NCBI GenBank assembly: GCA_024275615.1
Contig: JAJRYU010000623.1
Location: 1-13,083 of the forward strand
Length of the DNA: 13,083 bases
DNA from: Planctomycetota bacterium
GTDB lineage: Bacteria > Planctomycetota > GCA-002687715 > DRQF01
Direction of reading: 5' to 3'
Part shown: positions 1 to 8,023 of the stretch, one piece after another
Numbering within the stretch: position 1 is the first letter of the stretch
Layout of the letters: the number at the start of each line of letters is the position of its first letter
The notes under the pieces: generated by a model
The model's database searches: none
Told to the model about the DNA's origin: nothing
Seen by the model: only the letters and a program-made list of their open reading frames with translations
Translations under genes and position numbers: made by a program

Positions 1-2859
1 CACAACGGCTCGAAGATGGTGGTCTTTTCTCCAGATTTCAGTCAAGTCGCAAAGTTTGCTGATGACTGGATCTCGATTAACGCTGGACAAGATGGCGCTT
101 GGTGGATGGCCGTCAATCATGTCTTGTTGAAAGAATTCCATCACGAAAAACAGACGCCGGATTTCCTCCAGTACGTCAAACAGTATTCCGACTCACCATT
201 CTTGTTGGAGGTGGTGGAAGAAAATGGCAAGTGGCGTGCAGGCAAGATGCTCCGCGCCGGTCGCTTGGAAAAATATGCCGATCAGGAAAACGGCAATTGG
301 AAGTTCATGATCTGGGACAGCAATGAGTCCCGCCCGAGAATCCCCCTTGGCACGGTTGGTAGTCGTTGGGGCGAGGAAAAGGGCAAGTGGAATCTCAAAC
401 TTGAAGATGCCATTGACGGCGGTTCTCTTGATCCTGAACTTACTTTCCTGAATAGCAACGACGGCACCATGGGGCTCTATTTCGACGATTTTGGCAACGG
501 TGTTGAATTTGAGCGCCATGTGCCGATTCGTGAAATCGAAACCGCTGACGGCAAAGTCAAAGTCACAACTGTCTACGATGTGATGATGGCGCAGTATGGC
601 GTTCCCCGCGGGCTTCAGGGCGCCTATCCCAAAGACTATGACGACGCCTCGATGCCCTACACTCCAGCTTGGTCAGAGATCTACACCGGTATTGACCGGA
701 GCAATCTCATCAAGTTTGCGCGTGAGTGGGGGGTAACCGCCGAGAAGACCGGCGGCAAATGCACGGTCATTATCGGTGCTGGCATCAATCACTGGTATCA
801 CGCCAATTTGATGTATCGCGCGGCCATTCACGCTTTGGTCTTCTGTGGTTGCGTCGGCAAAAACGGCGGTGGTCTAGCGCACTACGTCGGCCAGGAGAAA
901 CTCGCTCCCATGGAATCCTGGGCTTCTATTGCCTTGGCCAAGGATTGGTACGGACCATCGAGACTTCAAAATGCTCCCAGTTGGCACTATGTGCACAGCG
1001 ATCAGTGGCGCTACGAGCGCAGCTACCGTGAATATCAAGTTGTCGCGGCGGACGTGCGTGAAGGCGACATGCCAGTAGAGCACACCATGGACGCCCAAGT
1101 GCGGGCTGTTCAAAACGGTTGGCTGCCTTTCTATCCTCAGTTCAACAAGAACACACTGGATCTCGTGAAGGACGCCGAGGCTGCCGGGGCCAAGACCGAT
1201 GCCGAAGTGCGGCAGTGGATCGTCGATGGTATCAAGTCTCGAGAACTCAAATTCTCCGTTGAAGACCCAGACGCTCCAGAGAATTGGCCACGTGTGTTCT
1301 TCATCTGGCGCGGCAACGCATTGATGTCATCTGCCAAAGGACACGAGTATTTCCTCAAGCACTACTTGGGGACTCACAACAATGCCATTGCTCAAGACGT
1401 TGCCAAGGACTCCGTCACTGAAGTCCAATGGCGAGACGTGGCTCCGGAAGGAAAAATGGACCTCGTTGTCGATCTCAACTTCCGAATGGACACCTCGGCG
1501 CTCTACTCTGACATCGTCTTGCCAGCGGCTACCTGGTACGAGAAGACAGACCTCAACTCGACGGACATGCACAGTTTTATTCACCCGTTGAACGAAGCTG
1601 TGCCACCTTGTTGGGAAGCAAAAAGCGACTGGGATATCTTCAAGGCGATCGCCAAGAAGTTTTCCGAGCTGTCAGCCAAACACTATCCAAAGCCAGTGCG
1701 GGACGTCGTTGTGGCACCTTTGCCTCACGATACTCCCGCTGAAATCGCGCAAGAGAAGATCCCCAATTGGGTGAATGGAGATGACGAGGCGATCCCGGGC
1801 AAAACCATGCCGAACGTTGCTGTGGTGACACGCGACTACGCCAACCTCTACAACCAGTTCATTTCCTACGGTCCTAATGTCCCCAAGAACGGTTTGGGAG
1901 CCCACGGCACTCACTACGCTGTTGATGACGTCTACGAAGAAGTCAAAGTGGATTCACCAACGGTCACCTGGAGTGGCGAGACCTACCCCAGTCTCACCTA
2001 CGCCAAGGAAGCCGCTGAGATCGTTCTTCGTTTTGCCACTGTGACCAATGGTGAGTTGGCTTACCGTTCCTATAAGAACATGGAAGAAAAAGTCGGCCTA
2101 ACATTGGCTGACCTCGCCGCAAACAACCGCGATCGGCGTGTCAAATTCGCCAACTTGGAGGCCCAGCCGCAGCGCCTTATCAATAGCCCGATGTGGTCAG
2201 GTCTCTTGGACAATGGTCGTGCCTACGCGCCCTTTACCTATAATGTCGAACGCTTGGTGCCATTCCGGACACTGACGGGACGTCAACATCTCTATCTCGA
2301 CCATGACACCTATATTCAATTCGGCGAAAATGTTCCGACCTACAAGCCAAGGCCGACGGGGGAACAGTATGGCGACCTGAAGGTGAGCAAGGAAGAGGGC
2401 AAGACACTGATGCTCAACTACTTGACCCCTCATGGCAAGTGGCACATTCACTCGACCTACGGTGACAACGCTCGGATGACGACCTTGTCCCGAGGTTGCG
2501 AGCCGTTTTGGATCAGCGAGAAAGATGCTGACACCCTGGAGATCGAAGACAACGACTGGGTTGAAGTTCACAACGACCACGGAGTTGTTGTGACCCGCGC
2601 GGTTGTTTCTTGCCGCATCCCACGGGGCGTCTGCATCATCTATCACTCGCCGGAAAGAACCCTTGGTATCCCGAAGTCACCCATTCGCGGTTACAAGCGA
2701 GCTGGCGGCCACAACAGTTTGGTCCGTACCCGGCTGAAGCCCAATCTCATGATCGGTGGTTACGGCCAGTTTACGTACCACTTCAACTACTGGGGCCCCA
2801 CGGGTTGCAACCGTGACACCCATATCTTTGTACGCAAACTTCCACAACTGGTCTGGTAA
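1..2859 (+). CDS. narG: Respiratory nitrate reductase alpha subunit NarG, 5'-partial
   Basis: Catalytic molybdenum subunit that reduces nitrate to nitrite at the cytoplasmic face, taking electrons from NarH. The frame is open from base 1, and 952 residues are present to the TAA. Alignment from memory with E. coli NarG (about 1247 residues) places the first residue near position 285. The N-terminal quarter, with the FS0 [4Fe-4S] cluster ligands and the Asp that binds Mo, therefore lies outside the window. The rest is colinear with NarG: SPDFSQVAKFADDW near the start, GAGINHWYHANLMYR followed by FCGCVGKNGGG and HYVGQEKL, then YSDIVLPAATWYEKTDLNS with DMHSFIHPL, the AKSDWDIFKAIAKKFSE block, SGRQ-type LTGRQHLYLDH, and the C-terminal HSTYGDN and MIGGYGQFTYHFNYWG. 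The reading frame is intact. ATG at 16 is internal, not a start. A related cytoplasm-facing nitrite oxidoreductase (NxrA) cannot be formally excluded, but nothing here favours it. Confidence 0.97.
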   Translation, partial: HNGSKMVVFSPDFSQVAKFADDWISINAGQDGAWWMAVNHVLLKEFHHEKQTPDFLQYVKQYSDSPFLLEVVEENGKWRAGKMLRAGRLEKYADQENGNWKFMIWDSNESRPRIPLGTVGSRWGEEKGKWNLKLEDAIDGGSLDPELTFLNSNDGTMGLYFDDFGNGVEFERHVPIREIETADGKVKVTTVYDVMMAQYGVPRGLQGAYPKDYDDASMPYTPAWSEIYTGIDRSNLIKFAREWGVTAEKTGGKCTVIIGAGINHWYHANLMYRAAIHALVFCGCVGKNGGGLAHYVGQEKLAPMESWASIALAKDWYGPSRLQNAPSWHYVHSDQWRYERSYREYQVVAADVREGDMPVEHTMDAQVRAVQNGWLPFYPQFNKNTLDLVKDAEAAGAKTDAEVRQWIVDGIKSRELKFSVEDPDAPENWPRVFFIWRGNALMSSAKGHEYFLKHYLGTHNNAIAQDVAKDSVTEVQWRDVAPEGKMDLVVDLNFRMDTSALYSDIVLPAATWYEKTDLNSTDMHSFIHPLNEAVPPCWEAKSDWDIFKAIAKKFSELSAKHYPKPVRDVVVAPLPHDTPAEIAQEKIPNWVNGDDEAIPGKTMPNVAVVTRDYANLYNQFISYGPNVPKNGLGAHGTHYAVDDVYEEVKVDSPTVTWSGETYPSLTYAKEAAEIVLRFATVTNGELAYRSYKNMEEKVGLTLADLAANNRDRRVKFANLEAQPQRLINSPMWSGLLDNGRAYAPFTYNVERLVPFRTLTGRQHLYLDHDTYIQFGENVPTYKPRPTGEQYGDLKVSKEEGKTLMLNYLTPHGKWHIHSTYGDNARMTTLSRGCEPFWISEKDADTLEIEDNDWVEVHNDHGVVVTRAVVSCRIPRGVCIIYHSPERTLGIPKSPIRGYKRAGGHNSLVRTRLKPNLMIGGYGQFTYHFNYWGPTGCNRDTHIFVRKLPQLVW

Positions 2860-2876
2860 ACGCGAGGAATCATCAA

Positions 2877-4370
2877 ATGGATGTTAGATCACAAATCTCG
2901 ATGGTGTTTCACCTCGACAAGTGCATTGGTTGCCACACTTGCAGTATCGCATGTAAGAATATCTGGACCGATCGCAAAGGTTCGGAGTACATGTGGTGGA
3001 ACAATGTAGAGACCAAGCCCGGAACTGGATTCCCAACCCGTTGGGAAGACCAAGAGGTCTATAACGGTGGTTGGGCCAAGGACGAAAACGGCAAGCTCAA
3101 GCTTCGCGCCATGGACAAGAAGAGAACACTCTTCAACATGTTTCACAACCCGTCTCAGCCCAGCATTGACGACTACTACGAACCATGGACCTACAAGTAC
3201 GACGAACTCTTCAACGCCCCTGAGGGCGATGATCAGCCCACGGCTCGGCCTATTTCCATGATCACCGGCGACTACATGGACATCAAAGCTGGTCCCAACT
3301 GGGATGATGACTTGTCGGGTTCACCAGTCTACGCCGAGAACGATCCCAATTTGGACTCGTTGAGCCCTGAGCAAAGAGAACAACTCTTCGCCATTGAGCG
3401 CATGGTGTTCTTCTACTTCCCGCGGATTTGCAACCACTGTTTGAATCCTTCCTGCGTGGCATCTTGTCCATCCGGTGCGCTTTACAAACGAGGCGAAGAC
3501 GGCATCGTTTTGATCGACCAGAATCGTTGCCGTGCTTGGCGCGCTTGTATCTCGGCATGCCCCTACAAGAAGACCTACTACAACTGGCACACCGGCAAAT
3601 CCGAGAAGTGCATTCTCTGCTTCCCGCGCCTAGAGACTGGTCAAGCACCAGCTTGTTTTCACTCTTGCGTCGGACGCATTCGCTACCTGGGTGTTTTGCT
3701 TTACGACGCCGACAAGCTTGAGGAAGTCGCTAATCTGCCCAAGGAAGATCTAATCCAAGGCCAGCGCGACATGATCCTCAACCCACACGATCCCGAAGTA
3801 ATTGCCGCGGCGAGGAAGTCCGGGGTCCACGATTCGGTGATTGAGAGCGCGCAGAAATCACCCGTCTACAAGTTTGTCAAGGAGTGGGGTATCGCTCTGC
3901 CGCCGCACATCGAGTATCGCACTTTGCCAATGCTCTTCTACGTGCCGCCACTGCTTCCAGTCATGTCGCAACGCAAAGGTGATCTGACTCAGAATACTTC
4001 CGAGGGCCTGTTTCACAGCATTGACGAAGCGCGTATTCCCATGGAGTTTTTGGCGAGCATTTTTGGTGCAGGCAACCAGAGCTTCCTCCGCAAAGGTCTA
4101 CGGAAACAAATGGCGATTCGCACGTTCCGTCGGGCTTTGACGGTTGGGGATATCGAAATGACCGTTGCTGAACAGATGCTTGCGGAAAGTGGCTGCTCGA
4201 AGGAAGAGGCGGACGCCATCTATCGGATGACAGCCCTCTGCACTTTCGACGACAGATTTGTGATTCCTCCCATGCACCGAGAAGAAGCTTTGGAGATGAT
4301 GAAAGATCCTCAAGAGCACAAGCAAGAGGCCGGTTTCGGATTCCGAACTGGTCCGAAACGGGGACTCTAA
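2877..4370 (+). CDS. narH: Respiratory nitrate reductase beta subunit NarH (four Fe-S clusters)
   Basis: Electron-transfer subunit carrying electrons from the NarI haems to NarG. It has 497 residues, against 512 in E. coli, and the start MDVRSQISMVFHLDK is the canonical NarH N-terminus. A GAGGAA ribosome-binding site at 2864-2869 precedes the ATG by 7 bases. The cysteine groups are C16/C19/C22/C26, C185/C188/C193/C197, C218/(W221)/C224/C228 and C245/C248/C260/C264. They fall within one residue of the E. coli positions. W221 replaces one cysteine, as is usual for NarH, which makes one of the four clusters [3Fe-4S] and the other three [4Fe-4S]. The C-terminal region (about 340-490), with LPPHIEYRTLPMLFYVPPL, is the usual NarH contact region. 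The gene lies 17 bases after narG and 2 bases before narJ, as expected for a narGHJI operon. Confidence 0.98.
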   Translation: MDVRSQISMVFHLDKCIGCHTCSIACKNIWTDRKGSEYMWWNNVETKPGTGFPTRWEDQEVYNGGWAKDENGKLKLRAMDKKRTLFNMFHNPSQPSIDDYYEPWTYKYDELFNAPEGDDQPTARPISMITGDYMDIKAGPNWDDDLSGSPVYAENDPNLDSLSPEQREQLFAIERMVFFYFPRICNHCLNPSCVASCPSGALYKRGEDGIVLIDQNRCRAWRACISACPYKKTYYNWHTGKSEKCILCFPRLETGQAPACFHSCVGRIRYLGVLLYDADKLEEVANLPKEDLIQGQRDMILNPHDPEVIAAARKSGVHDSVIESAQKSPVYKFVKEWGIALPPHIEYRTLPMLFYVPPLLPVMSQRKGDLTQNTSEGLFHSIDEARIPMEFLASIFGAGNQSFLRKGLRKQMAIRTFRRALTVGDIEMTVAEQMLAESGCSKEEADAIYRMTALCTFDDRFVIPPMHREEALEMMKDPQEHKQEAGFGFRTGPKRGL

Positions 4371-4372
4371 TC

Positions 4373-4915
4373 ATGGCCAACATCAGGGAGTCAATTCACG
4401 CCTTGGCAACAATGTTGGAGTACCCTCAGGGCGACATTCGCCCCATGGCGGCCGACTTGTGCCAAATATTTGCTGGCGCGCCTGCCCACGCACGTGAGCA
4501 CCTGGACAATTTTCGAGAAGCGCTCAGGTTCACCAACGAAACCGGTCAAGAAGAACTCTACACCAGGACTTTCGACATCAACCCTCAATGCAGTCTCGAA
4601 GTTGGTTGGCAGATCTACGGTGAGTCCTACGACAGAGGGGCTTTCCTGGTGAAAATGAAAGCCGCCTTGAATGAACAGGGCATCGCCCCGACGACGGAGT
4701 TACCCGACCATCTGCCGCAGATGCTCAGGCTTTTTGCTCGTGTTGATCCCCAGAGAATGCGTGACCTGGCCGTCGGTTTTCTTGAGCCAGGCATCACGAA
4801 AATGATTTCAGGGTTCGCGAATTCGAAGAGCCCCTACCTTCATCTTCTGAAAGCTGCCAATGCTGTGATTATCGAAATCGCCAGCAAAATCGACGTGGAG
4901 GAATGCCATGTTTAG
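4373..4915 (+). CDS. narJ: Nitrate reductase assembly chaperone NarJ
   Basis: Cytoplasmic chaperone of the NarJ/TorD/DmsD family. It binds apo-NarG and allows Mo-cofactor insertion and membrane docking, and it is not part of the final enzyme. The protein has 180 residues, predicted soluble and mainly helical. Recognisable NarJ blocks are ELYTRTFDINPQCSLEVGWQ, the following YGESYDRGAFLVKMK (about residues 83-97), and TELPDHLPQMLRLFARV (about 108-124). The ATG lies 2 bases after the narH stop, with only a weak GGGGA at 4360-4364 as ribosome-binding site, so coupling to narH translation is likely. The 3' end overlaps narI by 8 bases. This length is shorter than E. coli NarJ (about 236), as is common outside enterobacteria. 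Confidence 0.95.
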   Translation: MANIRESIHALATMLEYPQGDIRPMAADLCQIFAGAPAHAREHLDNFREALRFTNETGQEELYTRTFDINPQCSLEVGWQIYGESYDRGAFLVKMKAALNEQGIAPTTELPDHLPQMLRLFARVDPQRMRDLAVGFLEPGITKMISGFANSKSPYLHLLKAANAVIIEIASKIDVEECHV

Positions 4916-5618
4916 TGAAGAATTTTTGGGTGATCTCAACAACCTTCTTTTTGTCGTGTTCCCCTACTTGTCCTTCGTCGTTTTCCTATTGATGACGATT
5001 CAAAGATATCGCACACAGACGTTTACTTACTCGAGTCTGTCATCGCAGTTTCTCGAAAACAAACATCACTTCTGGGGAATGGTCCCTTTCCACTACGGTG
5101 TCTTGGCCATTCTCTTCGGCCATATCATCGGCTTCATGGTTCCCAGCACAGTCATTGCCTGGAATGCTCAACCACTCAGACTCTATATCCTCGAGGTGAG
5201 TGCGTTGATCTGTGGAATCTTGACTGTCGTTGGTTTTGCCAACGTCATCATTCGACGTTTCAAGAGCAAGAAGATCATGACAGTGACAACACCAGCGGAT
5301 TGGACTCTCTACATCATCTTGATGTTGCAATTCGCTAGTGGCGTGTACATCGCAATCTTCGAGCGCTGGGGCTCAACTTGGTATGCATCCAACGCAGCGC
5401 CTTATTTGTGGTCGCTTTTGAAACTGTCTCCAGATGTATCTTTCATCACTGCGATGCCAGTAATCGTCAAGACTCATATCGTTTCTGCTTTTGCCCTGAT
5501 CGCCCTGTTTCCGTTTACCAGGCTGGTTCACATCTTGGTTATTCCGAACCCGTATTTCTGGCGGCGAACGCAAGTCGTTCGCTGGGTCGGACCTCGCAAT
5601 CGCAATGTTGGCCGTTAG
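4908..5618 (+). CDS. narI: Respiratory nitrate reductase gamma subunit NarI (dihaem cytochrome b)
   Basis: Membrane anchor that oxidises quinol and passes electrons through two b haems to NarH. It has 236 residues, against 225 in E. coli, with five hydrophobic segments at about 12-30, 60-78, 93-115, 131-151 and 186-210. The four haem ligands are recognisable by spacing: H62 and H72 in FHYGVLAILFGH (E. coli H56/H66) and H190 and H208 in the last helix (E. coli H187/H205). H72/H190 would hold the distal haem and H62/H208 the proximal one. The start overlaps narJ and has a strong GGAGGA site at 4897-4902, five bases before the ATG. R91 lies near the place of the E. coli quinol-site Lys86. This is a by-eye alignment only. 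Confidence 0.96.
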   Translation: MFSEEFLGDLNNLLFVVFPYLSFVVFLLMTIQRYRTQTFTYSSLSSQFLENKHHFWGMVPFHYGVLAILFGHIIGFMVPSTVIAWNAQPLRLYILEVSALICGILTVVGFANVIIRRFKSKKIMTVTTPADWTLYIILMLQFASGVYIAIFERWGSTWYASNAAPYLWSLLKLSPDVSFITAMPVIVKTHIVSAFALIALFPFTRLVHILVIPNPYFWRRTQVVRWVGPRNRNVGR

Positions 5619-5676
5619 GCCGCTTTGTTCCAAAGATTGGGCGGTAGCTTCCGCCCCCAAAGTTTAGGAGAAAGTC
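5619..5676 (+). promoter_or_regulatory. narI-narK spacer with GC-rich hairpin and narK ribosome-binding site
   Basis: This 58-base spacer is the longest non-coding stretch in the window. GGGCGG (5639-5644) and CCGCCC (5651-5656) form a perfect 6-bp stem around a TAGCTT loop. CTTTG (5623-5627) can pair either with CAAAG at 5631-5635 or with CAAAG at 5658-5662, the latter enclosing the inner hairpin. No T-run follows, so a strong intrinsic terminator is unlikely. A role in partial attenuation, RNA processing or mRNA stability between the enzyme genes and the transporter is inference. AGGAG (5666-5670) lies six bases before the narK ATG and is outside the stem. Confidence 0.45.
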
Positions 5677-7341
5677 ATGAGTGGATCAGGTTCCGGAAAG
5701 AGCGACAAGATTGCTGAAGGCCGGACGCTTCTGGAATGGGACCCCGAAGATGAGGGGTTCTGGAAATCGAAAGGCAAGAAAATTGCCTATCAGAATCTGT
5801 GGATTTCGATTCCCAACCTTCTCTGTGGCTTTGCTGTCTGGCTCTACTGGGGCATGCTGGCGAAGATGATCCAAAAGGCGCATTTTGCCAACCCTGAACT
5901 GTTCAATTTCACGTTCATGAACGATGGCCAAGTTTTCGACAGTGATGGCTATCGTGCGTTGATGTATACCTTGCCTGCAGCGGCCGGACTCGCCGGAGCG
6001 ACGTTGCGCATTCCGAACTCCTTCATGATTGCTGTCTGTGGCGGACGAAATGTCAAGTTCATGACGACCTTGATGCTACTGCTGCCCGCCATCGGTGCTG
6101 GTTTTGCCCTTCAAGACCCCAATACGAGCTTCGGAACTTTTGTTTTACTTGCACTCTTGAGCGGTGTTGGTGGCGGCGCATTTTCATCATCAATGTCGAA
6201 CATTAGTTTCTTCTTCCCCAAGAAGATGCAAGGACTATCTCTGGGGCTCAATGCGGGCATCGGCAATGCCGGTGTCAGCACCATGCAGTTCCTCTTGCCT
6301 TGGATCATCACTTTTGGCGCTTTCGGAAGCATTGGTGGTGACCCCTATCATGTTGGTGACAAAGACCTTTGGATTCAGAACGCTGCGTTGGTGTGGATTC
6401 CAATTTTGGCCACACTGATGATCCTAGCTTTCTTCTGCATGCACAACATGCCGCAGCACAAATGCGGGCCGACACTTTCGGCAGTTGGCAAGTACTTGTG
6501 GCTGATGGTCATTGGTTTTGTTGGCGCAGGTGCGGCCGTTGGGCTTCTGATCATGCCCTGGGGCGGATTTCCAGTGCTCCTGAAGATATTCGTCATTGTC
6601 TTGATTGCTGTGCTTCTGACTCTCTTCATGATGAAGAAGTTCACCAAGAAGGAAGTGCGCGACAATCTCGAGAATCAATTCAAGATTTTTGACAATAAAC
6701 ACAACTGGATCATGACTTGGCTCTACACCATGACGTTTGGCTCTTTCATCGGCTACGCCAATGCGTTTCCGAAACTAATTCCCGACGTCTTTGGTGTTAT
6801 TCGCGTGGCAGAAAACGGTGCGCCTTTGATGCAGAGCATTGCCAATCCGAATGCGCCTATCGCCTCCAACTACATTTGGATTGGTGCTGGCGTTGGTGCC
6901 TTGATTCGCCCCCTCGGCGGCTGGCTCGCTGACAAATTCGGCGGTGCCCGTGTGACCCATTGGGACACGATCATCATGATCGGCGCAACGATTGGCGCGG
7001 GCTACTACGTTTCTCTTGCCAGCTCATCGCCAACTCCAGAACAGTACTTCATGCCATTCTTGTTGCTCTTTGTCTTACTATTCGCAACGACGGGTATTGG
7101 CAACGGATCGACGTTCCGGATGATCCCGATCATCTTTTCGAAGGAACAAGCCGGCCCGGTATTGGGTTGGACTTCGGCCATTGCCGCCTATGGCGCTTTT
7201 CTGATACCCAAGATTTTTGCCACGCAGATCAAGGCCGGAACGCCTGAGTACGCTCTCTATGGTTTTGCCGGTTACTACGCCTCCTGTTTGGCCGTCAACT
7301 GGTGGTTCTATGGGCGCAAGAACGCCGAGATCAAGTGTTAA
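5677..7341 (+). CDS. narK: NarK-type nitrate/nitrite transporter (MFS, NNP family), about 14 helices
   Basis: Inner-membrane transporter for nitrate uptake and/or nitrite export, serving NarGHI whose active site faces the cytoplasm. It has 554 residues. The N-terminus, LEWDPEDEGFWKSKGKK then NLWISIPNLL, is typical of one large NarK group. Both nitrate/nitrite-porter signatures are present: about 162-201, ending GLNAGIGNAGVS, and 471-481 TTGIGNGSTFR. R111 (LRIPNSF) and R411 (RPLGGWLADKFGG) match the two conserved substrate-binding arginines by position (E. coli R89/R305, by-eye). Twelve standard helices can be placed, plus two extra strong hydrophobic segments at about 272-294 and 298-319 between the N- and C-terminal halves. 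That makes the protein about 90 residues longer than E. coli NarK. It is not a NarK1-NarK2 fusion, which would be near 900 residues. Whether it imports nitrate with protons or exchanges nitrate for nitrite cannot be told. Confidence 0.95.
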   Translation: MSGSGSGKSDKIAEGRTLLEWDPEDEGFWKSKGKKIAYQNLWISIPNLLCGFAVWLYWGMLAKMIQKAHFANPELFNFTFMNDGQVFDSDGYRALMYTLPAAAGLAGATLRIPNSFMIAVCGGRNVKFMTTLMLLLPAIGAGFALQDPNTSFGTFVLLALLSGVGGGAFSSSMSNISFFFPKKMQGLSLGLNAGIGNAGVSTMQFLLPWIITFGAFGSIGGDPYHVGDKDLWIQNAALVWIPILATLMILAFFCMHNMPQHKCGPTLSAVGKYLWLMVIGFVGAGAAVGLLIMPWGGFPVLLKIFVIVLIAVLLTLFMMKKFTKKEVRDNLENQFKIFDNKHNWIMTWLYTMTFGSFIGYANAFPKLIPDVFGVIRVAENGAPLMQSIANPNAPIASNYIWIGAGVGALIRPLGGWLADKFGGARVTHWDTIIMIGATIGAGYYVSLASSSPTPEQYFMPFLLLFVLLFATTGIGNGSTFRMIPIIFSKEQAGPVLGWTSAIAAYGAFLIPKIFATQIKAGTPEYALYGFAGYYASCLAVNWWFYGRKNAEIKC

Positions 7342-7343
7342 TC

Positions 7344-7351
7344 GGATAGGA
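7344..7351 (+). promoter_or_regulatory. Ribosome-binding site of actA, decides the start
   Basis: The purine-rich GGATAGGA lies just after the narK stop and just before the ATG at 7355. It supports the start at 7355. The frame is open further upstream (from about 7217), but that part runs inside the end of narK and encodes an Arg/Pro/Ser-rich tail before the membrane segment, so it is not believable as protein. Confidence 0.6.
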
Positions 7352-7354
7352 AAC

Positions 7355-8008
7355 ATGACTAATCAAACTGCATGGATTCTTTTCTTCGTTGGTTGCATCT
7401 TCGGGGGGGCGGCCCTCTGGGCATCAGCTGACGTCAATCTTCCTGGTAACGACGAAGGGTATGAGCCGACACAGCCCATCAAATTCTCGCATCGCTTGCA
7501 TGCGGGCGAGATGGAGATTGACTGTCAGTACTGCCACTCAGGTGCCGAACGCAGTCGGCATGCTGGAATTCCGGCTCTTGGTGTGTGCATGAATTGCCAT
7601 CGCTCGGTGCGCGCACCATTGGGAGATGTGCGTGCGGAAGATGCCCTTGCCAAAGCCGAAGAACGAGCCCCCAAACTTGTGCAATCGCCGGAGATCCAAA
7701 AAATCTACGACGGCCTTGGATTGGGGGCTGACTTGAAGAGAGACAAGAGCAAGGACGCCCCCGGTGTGGCATGGACTAAGGTGAATGATCTACCAGATTT
7801 CGTCTTTTTCGATCACTCCCGTCACGTCAATGCTGGGGTTGATTGCCAGAAGTGCCACGGTCCGGTTCAAACGATGGAACGGGTCCGTCAGTTTAGTGAC
7901 TTGTCGATGGGCTTTTGTGTCAATTGCCATCGGGACGTCAACGAAAACGGGCTTCATGGCGATCATTCCCTAAACGCATCAATTGATTGTGCAGGCTGTC
8001 ACTATTGA
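7355..8008 (+). CDS. actA: ACIII pentaheme cytochrome c subunit ActA
   Basis: Membrane-anchored periplasmic cytochrome c of alternative complex III, taking electrons that ACIII extracts from quinol. It has 217 residues. A short N-terminal hydrophobic segment (about 7-24) has no obvious cleavage site and probably acts as a signal anchor. Five CxxCH haem motifs are visible: C57-H61, C78-H82, C164-H168, C188-H192 and C212-H216. Likely distal ligands are H46/H49 (SHRLH), H154/H157 (FDHSRH) and H201/H204. The blocks PIKFSHRLHAGEMEIDCQYC and LPDFVFFDHSRHVNAGVDC, followed by LSMGFCVNCHR, are characteristic of ActA. The last haem motif ends one residue before the C-terminus. The gene starts 13 bases after narK and ends 15 bases before actB. 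The actB neighbour, with its fused domains, argues against a Qrc or Nrf assignment. Confidence 0.9.
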   Translation: MTNQTAWILFFVGCIFGGAALWASADVNLPGNDEGYEPTQPIKFSHRLHAGEMEIDCQYCHSGAERSRHAGIPALGVCMNCHRSVRAPLGDVRAEDALAKAEERAPKLVQSPEIQKIYDGLGLGADLKRDKSKDAPGVAWTKVNDLPDFVFFDHSRHVNAGVDCQKCHGPVQTMERVRQFSDLSMGFCVNCHRDVNENGLHGDHSLNASIDCAGCHY

Positions 8009-8023
8009 GGAGCTGGAGTTGAA

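Noticed and set aside
16..18. ATG near the window start as the true narG start, making a short NarG
   Set aside because: The frame is open from base 1, and the preceding residues continue the NarG alignment. The missing N-terminus is a window-edge effect, not a truncation.
3528..3564. Missing cysteine (CRAWRAC) in NarH as a damaged cluster
   Set aside because: A Trp at this place is the normal NarH arrangement that produces the [3Fe-4S] cluster.
1..5618. The first block as a nitrite oxidoreductase (NXR) working in reverse
   Set aside because: Cytoplasm-facing NXR is closely related to NarG and cannot be excluded by eye. However, the order G-H-J-I-K without an extra nxrX or cytochrome gene between alpha and beta is the plain nitrate reductase arrangement.
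7217..7354. Upstream extension of the actA frame
   Set aside because: It overlaps the conserved C-terminus of narK in another frame, and the added residues are Arg/Pro/Ser-rich in front of the membrane anchor. The start at 7355 has its own ribosome-binding site.
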